Shown: positions 28,521 through 49,389 of the stretch, piece after piece | Layout of the letters: every line of letters begins with the position of its first letter | How positions within the stretch are numbered: position 1 is the stretch's first letter | Assembly (NCBI GenBank): GCA_022829145.1 | Contig: CM040755.1 | Span: forward strand, 12,897,063-12,961,062 | Reading direction: 5' to 3' | Source of the DNA: Albula goreensis | Lineage: Eukaryota; Chordata; Actinopteri; Albuliformes; Albulidae | DNA: 64,000 bases | Position numbers and translations under genes: made by a program | Notes under the pieces: model-generated | The model's database searches: none | Told to the model about the DNA's origin: nothing | Seen by the model: the letters and a program-made list of their open reading frames with translations, nothing else

Positions 28521-31500
28521 CCCTGGTAATGAGATTTTTTAACAATTTAAATGTTTTTTTTTTTTAATACCAGAAACATATTGGTGATGACACTCATAGA
28601 GATGCTATGTTCTAATTTATGTATGTCCTCGAAGTTTAATTTAGTCTCCACAATAAATATGACTGAACTGTAATTATGTTAATGATGATTATAATCTTAA
28701 ATAAATAAATAATAATAAAAAAACACTCATTTTAAAGAACATAGTTGTACTCACTTCACCTCATCATTTCACCATTGTTTCTAGGAAGCAGATGGATGGG
28801 GGGGCATGAGACTGCCTGTCAAACGAGTCCTACAGTCATTCAGGAAGAGCGGGTTGAAAATCCTGAGGGGACACATAGCAGTGGAGATGTAGTTTCACTG
28901 TTAACTATAACAAACACTTTGTGTGTTTCTTCCATGCAGCTTTAGATTTATTTGCACTCCCAATGCATTGATGTTAGAGAGGGTCTTCTCTAAAGTGATA
29001 ATTCACAAGTTTATTATTTTTCCTCAATAAAATCTCAGCTACTACTGGAAAAGTCTTTGGCAGACAACAAAAAGAACACTTCTAAAATCCTTTTAGGTGA
29101 AAAAATCACAAATGACAGCTGCATCAATTTTATCTGAGCTATTTTCTTAAAAGTACATAAGTTCAGCTTCCAGGTGCCATATCCTGTAGTCTGGATCCAT
29201 TCCTGAATGTGACTTTTCTGATTTGGCCTGGAGTCCTACAGGGAGACAAATAATTTGCCATAGCATTGACCAGGGAGGGTTTAGTTTCAGCTGGGAAAAC
29301 AATCCTTACCTCATTGCTGCCTAAAGCAACTGCACAGCCCTCCCTTCAAGTTATGTGACTCAGACTGGGAAAATGCATGAGCTGGTTGTAAAGGTTTTGG
29401 AGGACTTGTGTGCTATTGTGCATCTTCCCACAGTAAAGGAGAAAACAGCAGCAATGACACAAGCCTACAATTACAAATTAGTCAGAAAAATGACAGTGAA
29501 TAACAACAGTGAAGCATAAATACAATGTATGCATAGTAATTCAAACCATATACACATATATTCACATACATGTTTTCTCTCCCATATTTGTGGAAATGAC
29601 TACTATCTTCTGTGTTTATGATAAAGACATTTGTACCGTATCTTTACCCACTTAATGAGGAGTTACTGGTGCTATTAGTTCCAGGCGAGCACCAATTGAA
29701 ACCAATAACAGTTTCTAATGAAAAGTCCAAAAGAAATCTCTGCTTACATAATTGGTTCATCAAAGAATTCACAGTTATCAAAGCATAATGCCAGAAAAAA
29801 TCACCTACTTGAGTGTAATAAATATGCTTTTCATTTTGTTGTCTGATAGTGATGCATTCATTTATTTGCAGTATTACAATTAACCTTTTTACTGTTGACT
29901 TTTATTTAGTGTCAGTAGTATTTGGAAATTGGCAACTCAGAGGATTTGAATCCCAGGCAGGGCACTGCCCTTTTATCCTTGAGGAAGTTATTTAACAATT
30001 GCTTGACCTGGGTTGCCTGCATCTGACTTGTGTCATCAGATTTCTGAAGGTGGATTTAGTTGGGTGAGAGAGTATAATTTCACACAGCCATCCTGAGTTC
30101 TGCTTTCATATTCTCATTTAGCAGAGGTAACGTCAGAGTTCTAACTGAGCTTTGCTAATATGGAGATTTCCATTGAAGTTTTTTTTTGGTATCAGCTGTT
30201 ACTATCATGAGATTTATGCTTTATCTCCTCTTTTTTAGCCAATGTCATGCCTTTGTTTAAAAACAATCCTTTCTAATCAAGACATAATCTGCAAGTCTGG
30301 CAGAAAACCAAAATACTCTCTGCTTGACAGGACATGGGAAAACCTGATATATCAAATACACCCTGTAGGGTATACTGATTGTTGTTGTAGAATTACAGAA
30401 ATGGTTGGACAATTGTTTTATATAAGTCTTTTTTCCAGCTTTGAGTAGACATTTCCTACTTACATGTAATACCTGACCATAAATATGTTCACAAAGCATA
30501 TTCCTGTGGTTGCATAGCATTATATCAGCGAGGACAAAATCATGAACCATACAACTAAGGCTAGTTAGCAAGAGATCGCACTGCAGCATGATTTCTTTTA
30601 CTATTTTACTTATATAAAACAGTAAAATTTCTATACTTGTTTCATACTATACTGATTGTAAGGTTCAAGTGCCAGGTACCTCTTTTTATTGTCATGTGGT
30701 GATAAGAGACATAAACTCTAAGCTGGAACACAGACCTGCAGTGTTTCAGTAAAGACGGATGTGAGAACGGTGAAGTGATCTGATTGCCAAGTGGAAATTA
30801 CCATGACCTGTAAAAAACAGGGAGGCTTGTTTTGGAAACAAAATGAATTGTTATTACTGTGGAAACATATACTGGCTGTCATCTGATAAGGTGACGCTGG
30901 GATAAATGTCAGAAAAAAATATTGATTTTAATAGAGCCGCAGAACGACTCATATTTTATGGAAAAAAACAGCCACAATAAATATTTGGAGCACCAGCATG
31001 TCTTTGTGGTAATATTTAAGTGTATTTCCATGGACATTCTGTACATTTTCCCCTCTATGACAAACCCACCTTCAAACTATTTGCTTTCGATGAGTTGGGC
31101 TGTCACTAGAATATATGTTTTATTTGTATCTGAACAAATAAAAGTTTAGAATAGAACAGAGTTTACTGAGTGTCACCTGGACATGGATATGTTTGAAATA
31201 AAATTTAGGCTATGGCACATAGGCCCCACATAGTTTTACTGTATGATGAAAGGTGATGCTGTTGATGATAATACCTTTTTAAATTGTGATTGTAGTTTAA
31301 ATCATATTGTGCATTCATAATAAATGACAGTGAGGGAAAATTGCATTGTGTAAGCACCCACTGGTCATAAGAAAGATGGCACTCTCTGTTTTCATAGCTC
31401 TTTGCTTGACATATCTGAAGGCCGCGCAATCAGACTTCACAAGGGAACAAACATGTTTCTGGGTACCTTTGAACGTTGAGTCCATTGCTTATTTCAATGT

Positions 31501-34500
31501 AGAGTGTTAACATTTGTTCAGCCATTTCAAGTTGAACACTGTACGAATGTACATGTACTCAATAGTACAAGAAAAGGACTTTGAGACCTGGCCAAACACA
31601 GAATGTTCTATGCTAGACAGTGTGTACGGAACAACGGCAATTGTGAATATGAATACTGAAAGAGGTTCTCATATTCACCTCCTATATATGTATACTCATG
31701 TGCATGGGCTGAAGTTCCTAGATAAATCATTAAAACTGTGGACTGAGCCTTTTTATGTCTCAGAGGTAAACCACATAATGGTTTCAACTGACTTCCTTCT
31801 ATATTTAAGTCCATGCAACTATAAGACAAAATGTCTAAATGATAAAAACTTTGTCTGTTCATAAGAAAAAAATGAAGGTATGCTATATGTATTGTTTTTC
31901 CAATAATGTGTCCAATAAAGATGACATACTGTAACAGGTGTCATTCAAATAGCTATGCTTCATGCAGGACCCTTTCTCTGTGACCCCTCTGTTTCCTGAA
32001 GCAATCCATCAACTAATCAGTGGTCATTGCATAATTAGCAATAACTGATTATAGGTTTGTTATTGAACTATGCAGTGGGGAATATCTTGCCTATATTTAC
32101 TCTCATTCCTTGGCACCACTGAGGCCAATTATTATGCATTTAAAAACAGCTTTTCCTATAATGCACCATGGGCTTGAAATAAGCTGAAAACCCCCTGAAA
32201 TTAGAAGCACTTATCCCACTGAATAATTTCAAAACCGTAGAATAGAGCACTGTTTTCAAGAGTGTGAGTGTTTACAGAAGTATGACTTCTGTCTATTAAC
32301 CCTTTCAATAAGACAGTGTGAATTATAGTGAATTGCATACATATATAGAGGGACTTCCTTGTTAAATAAATGTAAAAAAAAAGCAATAACAAAATCTTGA
32401 CTACTTGATCAGTCAGTGGAAGCAACATAGAACAATAAATCTCAATGCATTTTTGTGGTTCTTTTTAAAAAAAAAAAAAACAAAAACAAAAAAATGTCCA
32501 CTTGTTATTGACTGTCATACTTTCCACTACAGAGACTTCCTGCTTTTTATTTGAATCAAAACAAACTTACATCAGCATCACTGTCATAAAAATATTAACT
32601 ACCATGACTTGCTTTTGCTCTTGTACATCTTGTAATTTTGGCAAGCTATGGAGTATCCAAAGTCCACATCTGGAGGAGCACCTGTCTATTTACAAAGAAC
32701 ACTTTATGATATTTTATGGTATTTGTCAAAACAAATCTGGTGATTTATATGGTCCTTTGAGAGTCTAAGGATATATTGTTGAGATGTTCTCAAGAAGTAC
32801 CTGACAGTTAAAAGTCACTTTTGAGGACTCATCTACATGTCTCTTTGATGTTTCATATTGCAATAGGAAAGTATTACATGAGAGAAATTACACTGTGTAA
32901 AAACCTTAATTTACCAATTGTCACTGTGATGGACACTGAGCATCAAATGTGCATTACATGGTTTTTCTAAGGGAAAGGCATTGTGACCCATTACATCACA
33001 AAAATGACAGTACAGATATTGATGTTTCAGGAATATATAAAGAGTAAATGAATGCTTTTCCTGAGGTTAGCTGTCAAAAAACCTATTTCCTGAAAACCTT
33101 GCCAACCTTTGCAAATTTGTGTCAACCTGCACTGGGAAGACTGTTTTTTTATTGTCTGAGCAACATTTAGTAATTTGTTGATTCTTCTATGGACATATAT
33201 TCAGACTGATCACATTTACCAACAAATAGATTTAATTCATAGGTGATATTAGGTTTGGGACTTAAGTAACTTGCAGTTGTTGGCTCTTTCCTAGCCATCT
33301 AATTAGCTGTTCCTCCTTCTGTGACCTGGGGAGCGGCTATTTCTGCAAGCCAGCCCCTCCATTTAGGTTTAATTGGTGTTCTCAGAAAAAGGGAATATTT
33401 ATGACCTTGAATTAGCAAGTGGTCTGCTAAGCTGCTATCAGCTGACTGGCTTCAGAAGCCGCTTATCCTTTGTTCTCCATTGCAGGCGCTATTATTTTAA
33501 ATCCTGATGCCACCTGATAGTTCCACAGTTAACGGCCTAGAAACAGATGCAAACAAGTCGATTTCAGCAATGGCAGTCAAGAACTCTGGGATGTTTTGTT
33601 TAATGTGTTAGTGTTGACACGGTGACAACTGTCCTGATACTATAGCAAAGACCATGAAACCATCCGAGGGCTGATTGATGTCTCTTAATTGTACACTTGT
33701 TTGCAAGTGGCCCTAGTCATGACATCTCTGCATGTATCCAAAACAGCAGATCCAAACAATGCTTGTAAAAAGATCCAATGGTCTTTTATTTCTCCAGCTA
33801 GAAGGATTATGTTGTGAATTGGCTCTTTGCAGCACTGCTCCTTATGCATTTTGATATTATTGCTCCATTTTTATTTTTCCTTTTGTACTTGAGTATAATG
33901 GAAATTTACTCTTGGATATATTTCTGGTTAAAGTGGACCAAACTGGAGCAGAATAGTACACTGAAAGGTCACTTAGCTTATCTTTCATGACTCCTCAAAA
34001 TACACATGGGTGAAACTCCCACTATGGCTGGCTGTCTGGTTGGGCTTCATTACAGACTGGCCAGGATAAGCTAGGTTGTAGCAGGTGGAAATCATAAATA
34101 CTGCGGAAATGGCTGGTATGTCCCCAGAGCAAACACAGATTCCAGATTAGCTATTGCATTGCATGTGAATACAAAAGGTTCCATTGCCCCCCTAGCCTTG
34201 CCTTGAAGCATTGCCCTGTACCTGTGTTTTAAGTTTGATTCATGAATACCATGAGTGACTTTGTTATTGTTTGTGAGAATGCAGTTTGTCAGGTGGTCTT
34301 CAGAAGTGTGTTTCTCTATCCCTCTTTCATATGTTGAAGCTGAACCACCCATCTGCTACCAAATGCAGGCTAATTTTGCCACAGGCCATTGTGCCAGTGC
34401 ATCCATTTTTAAAACTCTCTCATAGGCTTGCACCATCATGGTTTCCCAGAAAGCAAGATGTAAAGTGGAAAAGGAACTCCTGAGTGATGACTGAGATATT

Positions 34501-36034
34501 TTAAACACAAAGTTAGACCTGGTACAAAAAAATCTGCAATGTCAAAAGAAACTTCAAAATGAATCAGTAACAGAATAAATCAAGCAAAGGCTACGCATAG
34601 GGTGAGATCTTTTCTAAGACCCATCTTCACAAGGCCTCTGCTACCATAACACAGGACTTTCCAATGGCCAATATATTCATATTATTATCTGTTATTTTTA
34701 ATAATTACAGGTTGCAAGAGAGGTTTGTGAAGAGAAAGTATTTTTCCACATCAACATGCTTCTTTAGCTTTTTCCACTCAGTGTGTAACTGCAGCCTGTG
34801 TCTTCCATCTGACACCAGACACTGCTACCCCACTGCCACAGGGCATTGTGCCGTGGCCATTTTAAATGCCTCCTGACAGACTCATAGACTACAGCAAATC
34901 ACAGACCAAGGCACCCCAGATTTCATACCATTTCAATGCTGCTTTTTTCTTCCCCTGACAACCCTTCTTCCTTGTCTTGTCATGCATGTCAGCACCTGGC
35001 ATGGCTGGTAAAGAGGCCAGAGAGCTCCTGTCCCTCCTAGGCCTATTCTTTCAGTCACAATGCTGCTCTGCAGATCTGATTGGATTGTTTGGTTTCTGGC
35101 CTTGTGGTTATGCTGGCATGTGTTCAGGTATTTCGCACATCACTGCTACCGAGGGGCATCAGCACAAACCACATGACTAGCCTCCCGATCTCCTGCTCAC
35201 CAGTCAGCTCCTTTCCGTTCTCCCTCATTGACTGAAAACCGTTTATTCCAACTGGAATTTAGACTATCAGACCACCGCAATTATGAGAAAACATTGAAAC
35301 AGGTAATGGCCAAGATACATGATAAAAATAAAACCACAGACTTGACTGCTGATAGCAAGAGACTGGGTCTAAACAGGATATACAAACTTGCATATAGTAA
35401 ACCTATCTTTGATAACTGACAAGATATTTTTGCACGACTGAAAGGAGAGAGGGGGTGGTCGTGAGAACATGAAGGGCTGGACACCTCTGCCTCTGTTCTC
35501 TCAGTACCCGTGTCTATGGAATCCAGTGTGTTTAGGGAACCAGGTCACATTAGTGTGATATGATGCTAGTTGATGGGTGTCAGAATGCTGCGCTTGGGCA
35601 AGGGTGAAACCATACCCTGACAGATGGGAGCACATGACTTGGCCCCTGGTAGCTGCATTGTGCTGTATCAATAACAAACTCCACCAAACGAAGTGCAAAG
35701 TTTACTCACTCTGCCATGGGACTTGGGCAGGAACAACTTGTATGCAGTACAACCTCCCTCAGGGGTACCATTTAAGGATAGATCTTTTTGCTCCATGGCT
35801 GGCGTGCGTCATAACACGTCACTCTAAACACTTCAGTGATAAATAAGTCTTTGGTCAACTCTGCCAGCACATAGCAACTCTTCTCATTTCACATTGAAAT
35901 AAGAGATAGCTGTACATCATGAAGACTTACAGACTCAACAGCTAAATTAACCAAAACATTCCACGTTTTTCATGGTGTAACATTCTTAGGTCCATCAAAA
36001 CAGATACTAAACAGCGGAATCAATAAAACCAAAA
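28521..36034. other. gene-poor intergenic DNA
   Basis: No gene supported. It contains a SINE relic at 29932-30045 and a stretch at 33290-33530 with dense homeodomain-like TAATTA cores. Otherwise it is AT-rich unique sequence. Confidence 0.55.
29932..30045 (+). repeat. degenerate V-SINE-like element
   Basis: GGATTTGAATCCCAGGCAGG resembles a tRNA-derived B box. It runs into GGCACTGCCCTTTTATCCTT and GAGGAAGTTATTTAAC, in the order known for fish V-SINEs (B-box region, 'cactgcc', 'ccttgagcaag', 'tacttaac'). The A box and 3' tail are not clear, so this is an old fragment. Confidence 0.5.
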
Positions 36035-37381
36035 GAACTTTGTATTTGCTGGCCATTTTTATTAGTTTGATATTTTAATACAGGGGAACCAATGATAAAG
36101 TAAATAAAGTACCAGTATTTAAAGGCAAAACAAAATTTCCATAAATGATCTACATGCTACACTTTAACCTAATTTTATCATGCTTGTTTGGAAAAAAGTA
36201 GATATATAAATTGTAATAAAAACATACAATTAAAATAAACTTAATGAGGTACAATACACTTCACCTTTAACTTTTAATTTCATTGTACCATCCATTTGTT
36301 TCTTCCATGCACACAATTCTAACAGTACATTTTATATTAAAAAAAGACTTAAGACTTTCAGGAGCAATTTCAATTCCATAAAGAATTTTTTCTCATGTGA
36401 AGAAATAAAGCGCCAATAAAATAAAAAACCCGACAAAAACAGAACAAACAGTCAGCCATTTGTTTAAGAAACGAACTATGGAAAATGGAAAGCCTGAACA
36501 AGTGAACAGTTGATATCCTACCATTAAAAATGAATGTACGTACAATAGTGCCAAGGTAAAAGATTGGAAATCAAATGCCTCTGTTTCTAAACAGTCACAT
36601 TGAAATTACACTTTTCAAAATAAATACCTCATATCTGTTAAAATAAATAATGGTGATCTTAACACTTCACTATGGCGAATGCAAAATGAAATGAATGAAA
36701 ACAAAAGTCACCGCGTATTGAATGATATAGGTTGAATGTGTCTGTAAAGCACTAGCATGGCTCTAAGTGTCTCACTTACGGCTGTTACCTTGAGGTAGAT
36801 AACACTTTTACAAAGTTCTACATTTAATGGTTGCTGCTGGCATCATGTGTCAAAGAAATGTTACAGTATGAACAGATTTTAAGGATGCCTTTTGGGGAAA
36901 ATACACTATGGTAGACTTCAGACATAAAAAACTTCAAATCAGAGTATCCATAACATAAAAAAAGAATAAAAAGTCTTTACATTTGAAGCAATTTCTCTGT
37001 CCCAGTCTACTGGTGTCAGTGACAATGTTTCCCACTTTATTTTAGTGCATTTTGTCACCATTTCTCTCTACATGTCCTTCCCATCAATCTCCTTCATTCA
37101 CCATTCCTCCATCCTCATCTCTCCTTTCCCAATAGTTGTTAATCTACAGTACACTGTGTGCAAATGACATGACAGTTTTCAATCAAGGTGTGCTCATAAA
37201 CTCATGTAGGCCAAATGAGGCTGCAGATCAATAAAGTCACCTAATTAATTTATGAATTCACCCTTTTACAGAGAAAAAAAAAAAAATCTTTAAAAGTAAC
37301 CAAAGTAACCTTACATAAAAAAAAAAATTCAAGTAACATAATGTCAACACTACTATATAAAAAAAATCTTGTAGGGAGGAT
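36035..37381 (-). other. mapk6: mapk6 3'UTR
   Basis: AT-rich sequence follows the mapk6 stop on the minus strand. TTTATT at 36058-36063 (AATAAA on the minus strand) is followed by T/GT-rich bases in the transcript sense, suggesting cleavage near 36035. An alternative signal at 37036-37041 would shorten the UTR. A long AU-rich 3'UTR fits the short-lived, regulated mRNAs common for this kinase, but this is inference. Confidence 0.45.
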
Positions 37382-44694
<7,313 letters not shown>

Positions 44695-47551
44695 CTGACA
44701 AGAAACTAAAATTGATTTTTTCCCCCTAACAATATCTGATCTGATGAAGGCTTTTGTTAAACAAAAACATTGGGCTCCCACTTCTGTTGATTGCCCAAAA
44801 CAGAGCCAGTCACAGAGGCCTACGGTGTCCCCCTCCCCCTGGCTAGCCCTCACACTCTTCTCAGGGAAAAACTGAGAAAGCTTTTTGATATGACGCCAGA
44901 GTATTTTCTCATTGTTTGCAAAGTTTACACAGGATTTCTTATTGGATTCAGTTTCAAATGTTACACTTGTTTTTTGTACTAGGAGGTTGAAAGACTATAC
45001 TGGAATGAACTTTAAGGGCAAATAAAAAAAACACTGAACTAAAGAGAAACAATAAAAGCAGCTAATGCCATCCTCACAGTGAAGATACATTCAGTGTATG
45101 ACTGGTCCTGAGCAGCTTCATTCTACTGTGCCAATCAGCACTACTTATACTATTATTTATTATACCACTTCTTCTCCCTCCAGTTAACAGTCTGATGGAG
45201 TATCTAGAGTCTGTTGGCTGATCTTACACAGTGCTCTCCTCAATGATCAGGTGGCTCAAGCTCACCACAGTCACAATCAAAGCTATCCTCCATTTTACAT
45301 CAGGGTAACCTGGAAAAAAAAAAACAAACAAGAGGGGATCAGATTCTCAGCATGACTAGATACACAGAACTCTACTGCTGCTCCTGAGATTCAAATGTCA
45401 CAGGCACACACAGACAAAGGGACAAAGCATGTGGTCAAGGTTATCATCAACAGCTAAAACATGTTCATTCCATCTGCCAACAAAGCTGTAACCAAAACCT
45501 GAGTTGCAGTGCACATTTTGGGATGAAAAAAGAAGAGCCAGCAGTGAAGACAGCAGTGAATTTGTCTGAATCTGTATTTTCCCACTCCCTTGTAAAACGT
45601 ACTGATTTTGGGTCTTCATATGTTTAAATGAAGTGTTCCTTATTAGTAGAAGCATATTCTTGCCAAGTCTTTCAACACACTTAAATAAAAATACAAAAAA
45701 TTAAGGTGCTACATTGATCAGCAGACATTCTAGCATAGAATTAGTAAACCAAGACGCCTCGCCTACTCAGGAACATGCTTGACTGAAGATGCAACATTCA
45801 AAAATAATCAAAACAATTGCTGATGGATAGTTCACAGACAGTAAATAATGCCTTGAAACTTAACTGCCCTTAATTATTAAAACTAAAAACGGTATATCAA
45901 TACCGCTTTCACTATATGCGATCTTGCTGTTCCTCACATAGCGACACACATTCTCAGACAAATTTAAAATTAAACGATTTGACTTCAGGGAGCTGCGGTT
46001 TTAGCCGAAGTTCCTTCTTGGAAAACCACACTGGTTGATGTCACGGAACGGAATCTCACGCAAGGTCCCTCGCCCCTCCCCCACGCCAAGATAACGTTAC
46101 TCTTGATGGCCACAGTAGTTGTCAGCCAACGAAACTTAATCGCCGTTTGCGCGCAACAGGTTTCATACAAGACATTTTCTAGAGCGTTAATGATTCTGGA
46201 ATCAGATTTATTATAATTAATTTTCAACGTTTCAAAAATACTGTTACCTTTTCCGAAAATACTGCAAGCTACCTATCTGCAGATATCTAAAATAGCCTGC
46301 TGCTAAGTCTGAGACAGCCACGTTGCAGTTTTCGAGGGGCGGAAGAATTCAGCCAGCTACCGATACCTCAAGCTAAAGTCAGCTAGTAATATCATCTAAA
46401 ACTAACTTCATTCAGGCATGTGCTACCTGCAGCTATATCGATAACATTAGCTACATTCTGGTGAGCCACATTATTAACCATCCACCTAATATTTTGTCCT
46501 ACAGCTAACGTTACAAAAAACGAACGACATAGACGGCTAAAGTGGTAGTTGACTTCACGTCGTTTAGTTAACTACACAGCACAATAGTGATCCAGTAACA
46601 ACTATTTAGCAAACGTTAGCGACTCTGACCATGTGCATATTTACAATGAACATTTCAGAACATGAAAAACAATAAGCAGGCTTAACAGTTCATAAATAAC
46701 TCATAGAAAACAATGTTGTGTTCTATAATGGATACTAGTAGTCGCTCAGTATATCAACTAAGATGGCTAACGAGGGTTGTCAACCTTAGCTATCTTGGAC
46801 AGTTATAACTAGCCAGCTATAGTGATAATATACGGTGGCACATTCCGACAGAAAAAAATAGCCGGTTAACATTTAGCTAACATTTGCCGATAAGTGGTAT
46901 TCAACCCTACTAGGTGGTTCGTAGGCTAGCAGTAATGTTAGCTAATTAGCGAGCAACCAAGTTAACATTGACCAAAAGTAGCTAACAGTTATCCTTATAT
47001 CTAAACATGTATTACACCATCTACTTTTACAGATGCTCATTTCCACTGATGGCAGTAATTAATCCATACAAAATAAATTGGCTACAGAGTACACTTGATC
47101 AAATTCAACCATATTCTCACATAGCCTTGTGGTTCAGTCAAGACTAGACAGGTGACGCGGAGGTCGGATCACGAGGCTACAGCTAAATAACGATGATCGT
47201 ACCGACAGTTAAGGTAACGTTAACGTTCACACAAATAGGTAATATGCTTTATACGTTATGTTGGAGCTAAAGATACAAACAGCTATGTATGTAATATTTC
47301 CGAATCAGCCCGTGTTCGAGCGTTTGGATTTACATACTTTATGAGGTCGTGAAGGAAACAAAAGGCTCCGTTGTTTCCTTCACTACCACCCCAGCTAGAG
47401 CTCGCAACAGTACACAGGCTGTGAATCATGATCCACAGCACAAAGAAAACGGCAATACAGACCAAAAAAATACCGAAAATAACACTAACATATTATCCAT
47501 TGAAATACTATTTAGTCACACGTTTTCCAAGTAAATAATCAAATCACTCAC
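44695..47551 (-). other. mapk6: mapk6 5' intron and upstream region
   Basis: About 2.9 kb between the start-codon exon and the putative first exon. CpG density rises around 46000-46200. The stretch 46360-47230 is full of GCTAGC, TAGCTAAC and AACGTTA words like those upstream of bcl2l10. Confidence 0.4.
45266..45309 (-). other. mapk6: possible small 5'UTR exon of mapk6
   Basis: On the minus strand a long T-run plus CCAG acceptor directly precedes 45309, and a GTG/GTGAGC donor follows 45266, framing 44 bases. An ATG inside (45293-45291) opens a frame reading MEDSFDCDCGELEPPDH and then a stop if unspliced; spliced to the start-codon exon it also stops early. It would act as an upstream ORF. Confidence 0.25.
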
Positions 47552-47660
47552 TGTTCGCTTCCGTGTCATTTGGATTTTTTTCAAGCCGTAATTAGCTTGG
47601 ACTGCGCTCCGCTCCCTCTGCCCGGTGAGTCTGCTGCAATCGCCATTCAGAGAAGTGAGG
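47552..47660 (-). promoter_or_regulatory. mapk6: putative mapk6 promoter and non-coding first exon
   Basis: A CpG-rich patch contains an ETS-like ACGGAAGCG (minus strand) and ends at a strong donor, CGAACA/GTGAGT, with the last exon base at 47552. It lacks a TATA box, as usual for a housekeeping kinase promoter. The upstream border is unknown. Confidence 0.35.
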
Positions 47661-48853
47661 GTAAGCAGAACCCGCGTCATTGAGACCAGTGGGTGGCGAG
47701 CATTGAGAGGCACGGCGGTAAATTTAAAATTCTTATCTCGTGTGACGCATAAGCTATTATGGATAACGAAATGCAACAGACCGCTTCTTTACAAATGTTT
47801 AAAATACTGTTTACATAATTATGGATATGATAAATACAGCAGCCTTTTATTCAGTATTTTTCATCGAAATTTGTTTCATCGAAGTACTCTACAACCACGT
47901 TTTGAAATATTTAAATATTTCAATCAAAGTATCGTTCGTCCAACGACATTAACCTATTTTCCCTTGATAGTGGCATGCCCAGAAAATATACATTTATAAG
48001 ATGATGACACAACTGAAAGTAGTTGGCTATCAGTAACAGATTCTTAGGTCTATATTAGGCTATCATCATTTAAACGTCGCCTTTCCAATGCCAAATGATG
48101 TATTTGGGGATTACTTCGGTGCATATTTTTTATCGGTAGATGACTAATTTTTCGTATTGATAATGCTCCGTATACCCTATGTAAATGGTAATGTATAGTG
48201 AAGACGTACTTGCATTTTTAGCAGTTACATTTATACGCTTGCCCAGCTGGAAAAGTCTCAGTCAGTTAGGCCTATAAGTATTTAAAAAAAAAAAAAAAAA
48301 AACACAATTTTTACCACACTCCGTTGGGCCTAAGTCTGTTGATGACTAAATGACTTCCAGTTGAAAAATACTTCCGAATAGTGCATTCTAAACTTCAAGT
48401 AGCCTATGTCATGTCATGACATGACCAAGGCTACGGACTGAAGAAATAACAATAGTAAACAATCAGGCCTATAAAAACAAGTTGCCACAATATGGATGAG
48501 AAATATGAATGTTGCCTACTCAGATATACCGCCTGCTGTGTGGTTATTTAATTTTAGTATGGATGGTGCGGACGAAATATAGAGTTTTGTTAAGACACTA
48601 GCATAGGCTGTTCTTCCTGATATCGCTAAATGCACTTTAAACCCAATTTTGTACGGGCATACACAGAATACAGTACAATAAGAGATTTATTCAGGTGTAT
48701 AAGTGTTACCTGGATGTAGCGGCCTCCTTACGACTTTTTAAGATATGTATTAGCAGTTCTTTGCTCGTGTTCCTAGGATGGAGAGATACATTTACTGGAT
48801 TGTAGTGTTTTTTCAGCTCCTAAAGATGAAAATACGTCACTGTAATGCTTCAT
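47661..48853. other. intergenic DNA upstream of mapk6
   Basis: No gene supported. An A-run lies at 48283-48302. If mammalian order held, leo1 would start divergently here on the plus strand; nothing resembling it was seen. Confidence 0.5.
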
Positions 48854-49069
48854 TCACTCCCTCGGATATAGTAATCTGGAAGCGTAATTGAAATGTCTCA
48901 GAGGACTATGTTTGATAGATCCACCACAGAATTTAAAACCAGCAGTTATTAGTAGTAGACACAAAATCTTCAAATCCACAGTCTTCGTTCCCCGGCGGAG
49001 AACATATTCGTAGTTGATTGATTTAGTCCTAATTGCAGCACCACTGGGCTTGTTGTTTTCATGAAGCAT
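48854..49069 (-). CDS. possible short ORF (71 aa) behind a TATA box
   Basis: The minus strand has CTATAAATAG at 49113-49104, a textbook TATA box, and an ATG about 35 bases downstream opens a 71-codon frame. The protein starts MLHENNKPSGAAIRTKS, has a hydrophobic stretch ILCLLLITAG and ends LLYPRE. No family is recognised. The leader would be only about 10 bases, so this may be chance. Confidence 0.15.
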   Translation of the reverse strand: MLHENNKPSGAAIRTKSINYEYVLRRGTKTVDLKILCLLLITAGFKFCGGSIKHSPLRHFNYASRLLYPRE

Positions 49070-49389
49070 TGACAATTTCACGTTCAGAGAGGTCACAGTA
49101 ATACTATTTATAGATTAGTATTCACAGTTTATTGAGAATATCTCCGGTGACTGGCTGTGATAAGATGATCGCCCATCTGTCATCCAGATTTATGGATATT
49201 CACTGTGGTCACTGCCAGCATTTATGTAATTTCCAAAAGAGTATCCATCTGTTATGGTTTGAGGTGTGGCTGAAATCCTGATTTCCCCCTTTTTTGCAGG
49301 CAGGGAAAGAAAATTAAAGGAAACAGACAAAGCAACCATTTGCCTTTTGTAACGTGAAATGAAAGGAGTCTTCTTTCCAGACATACGCA

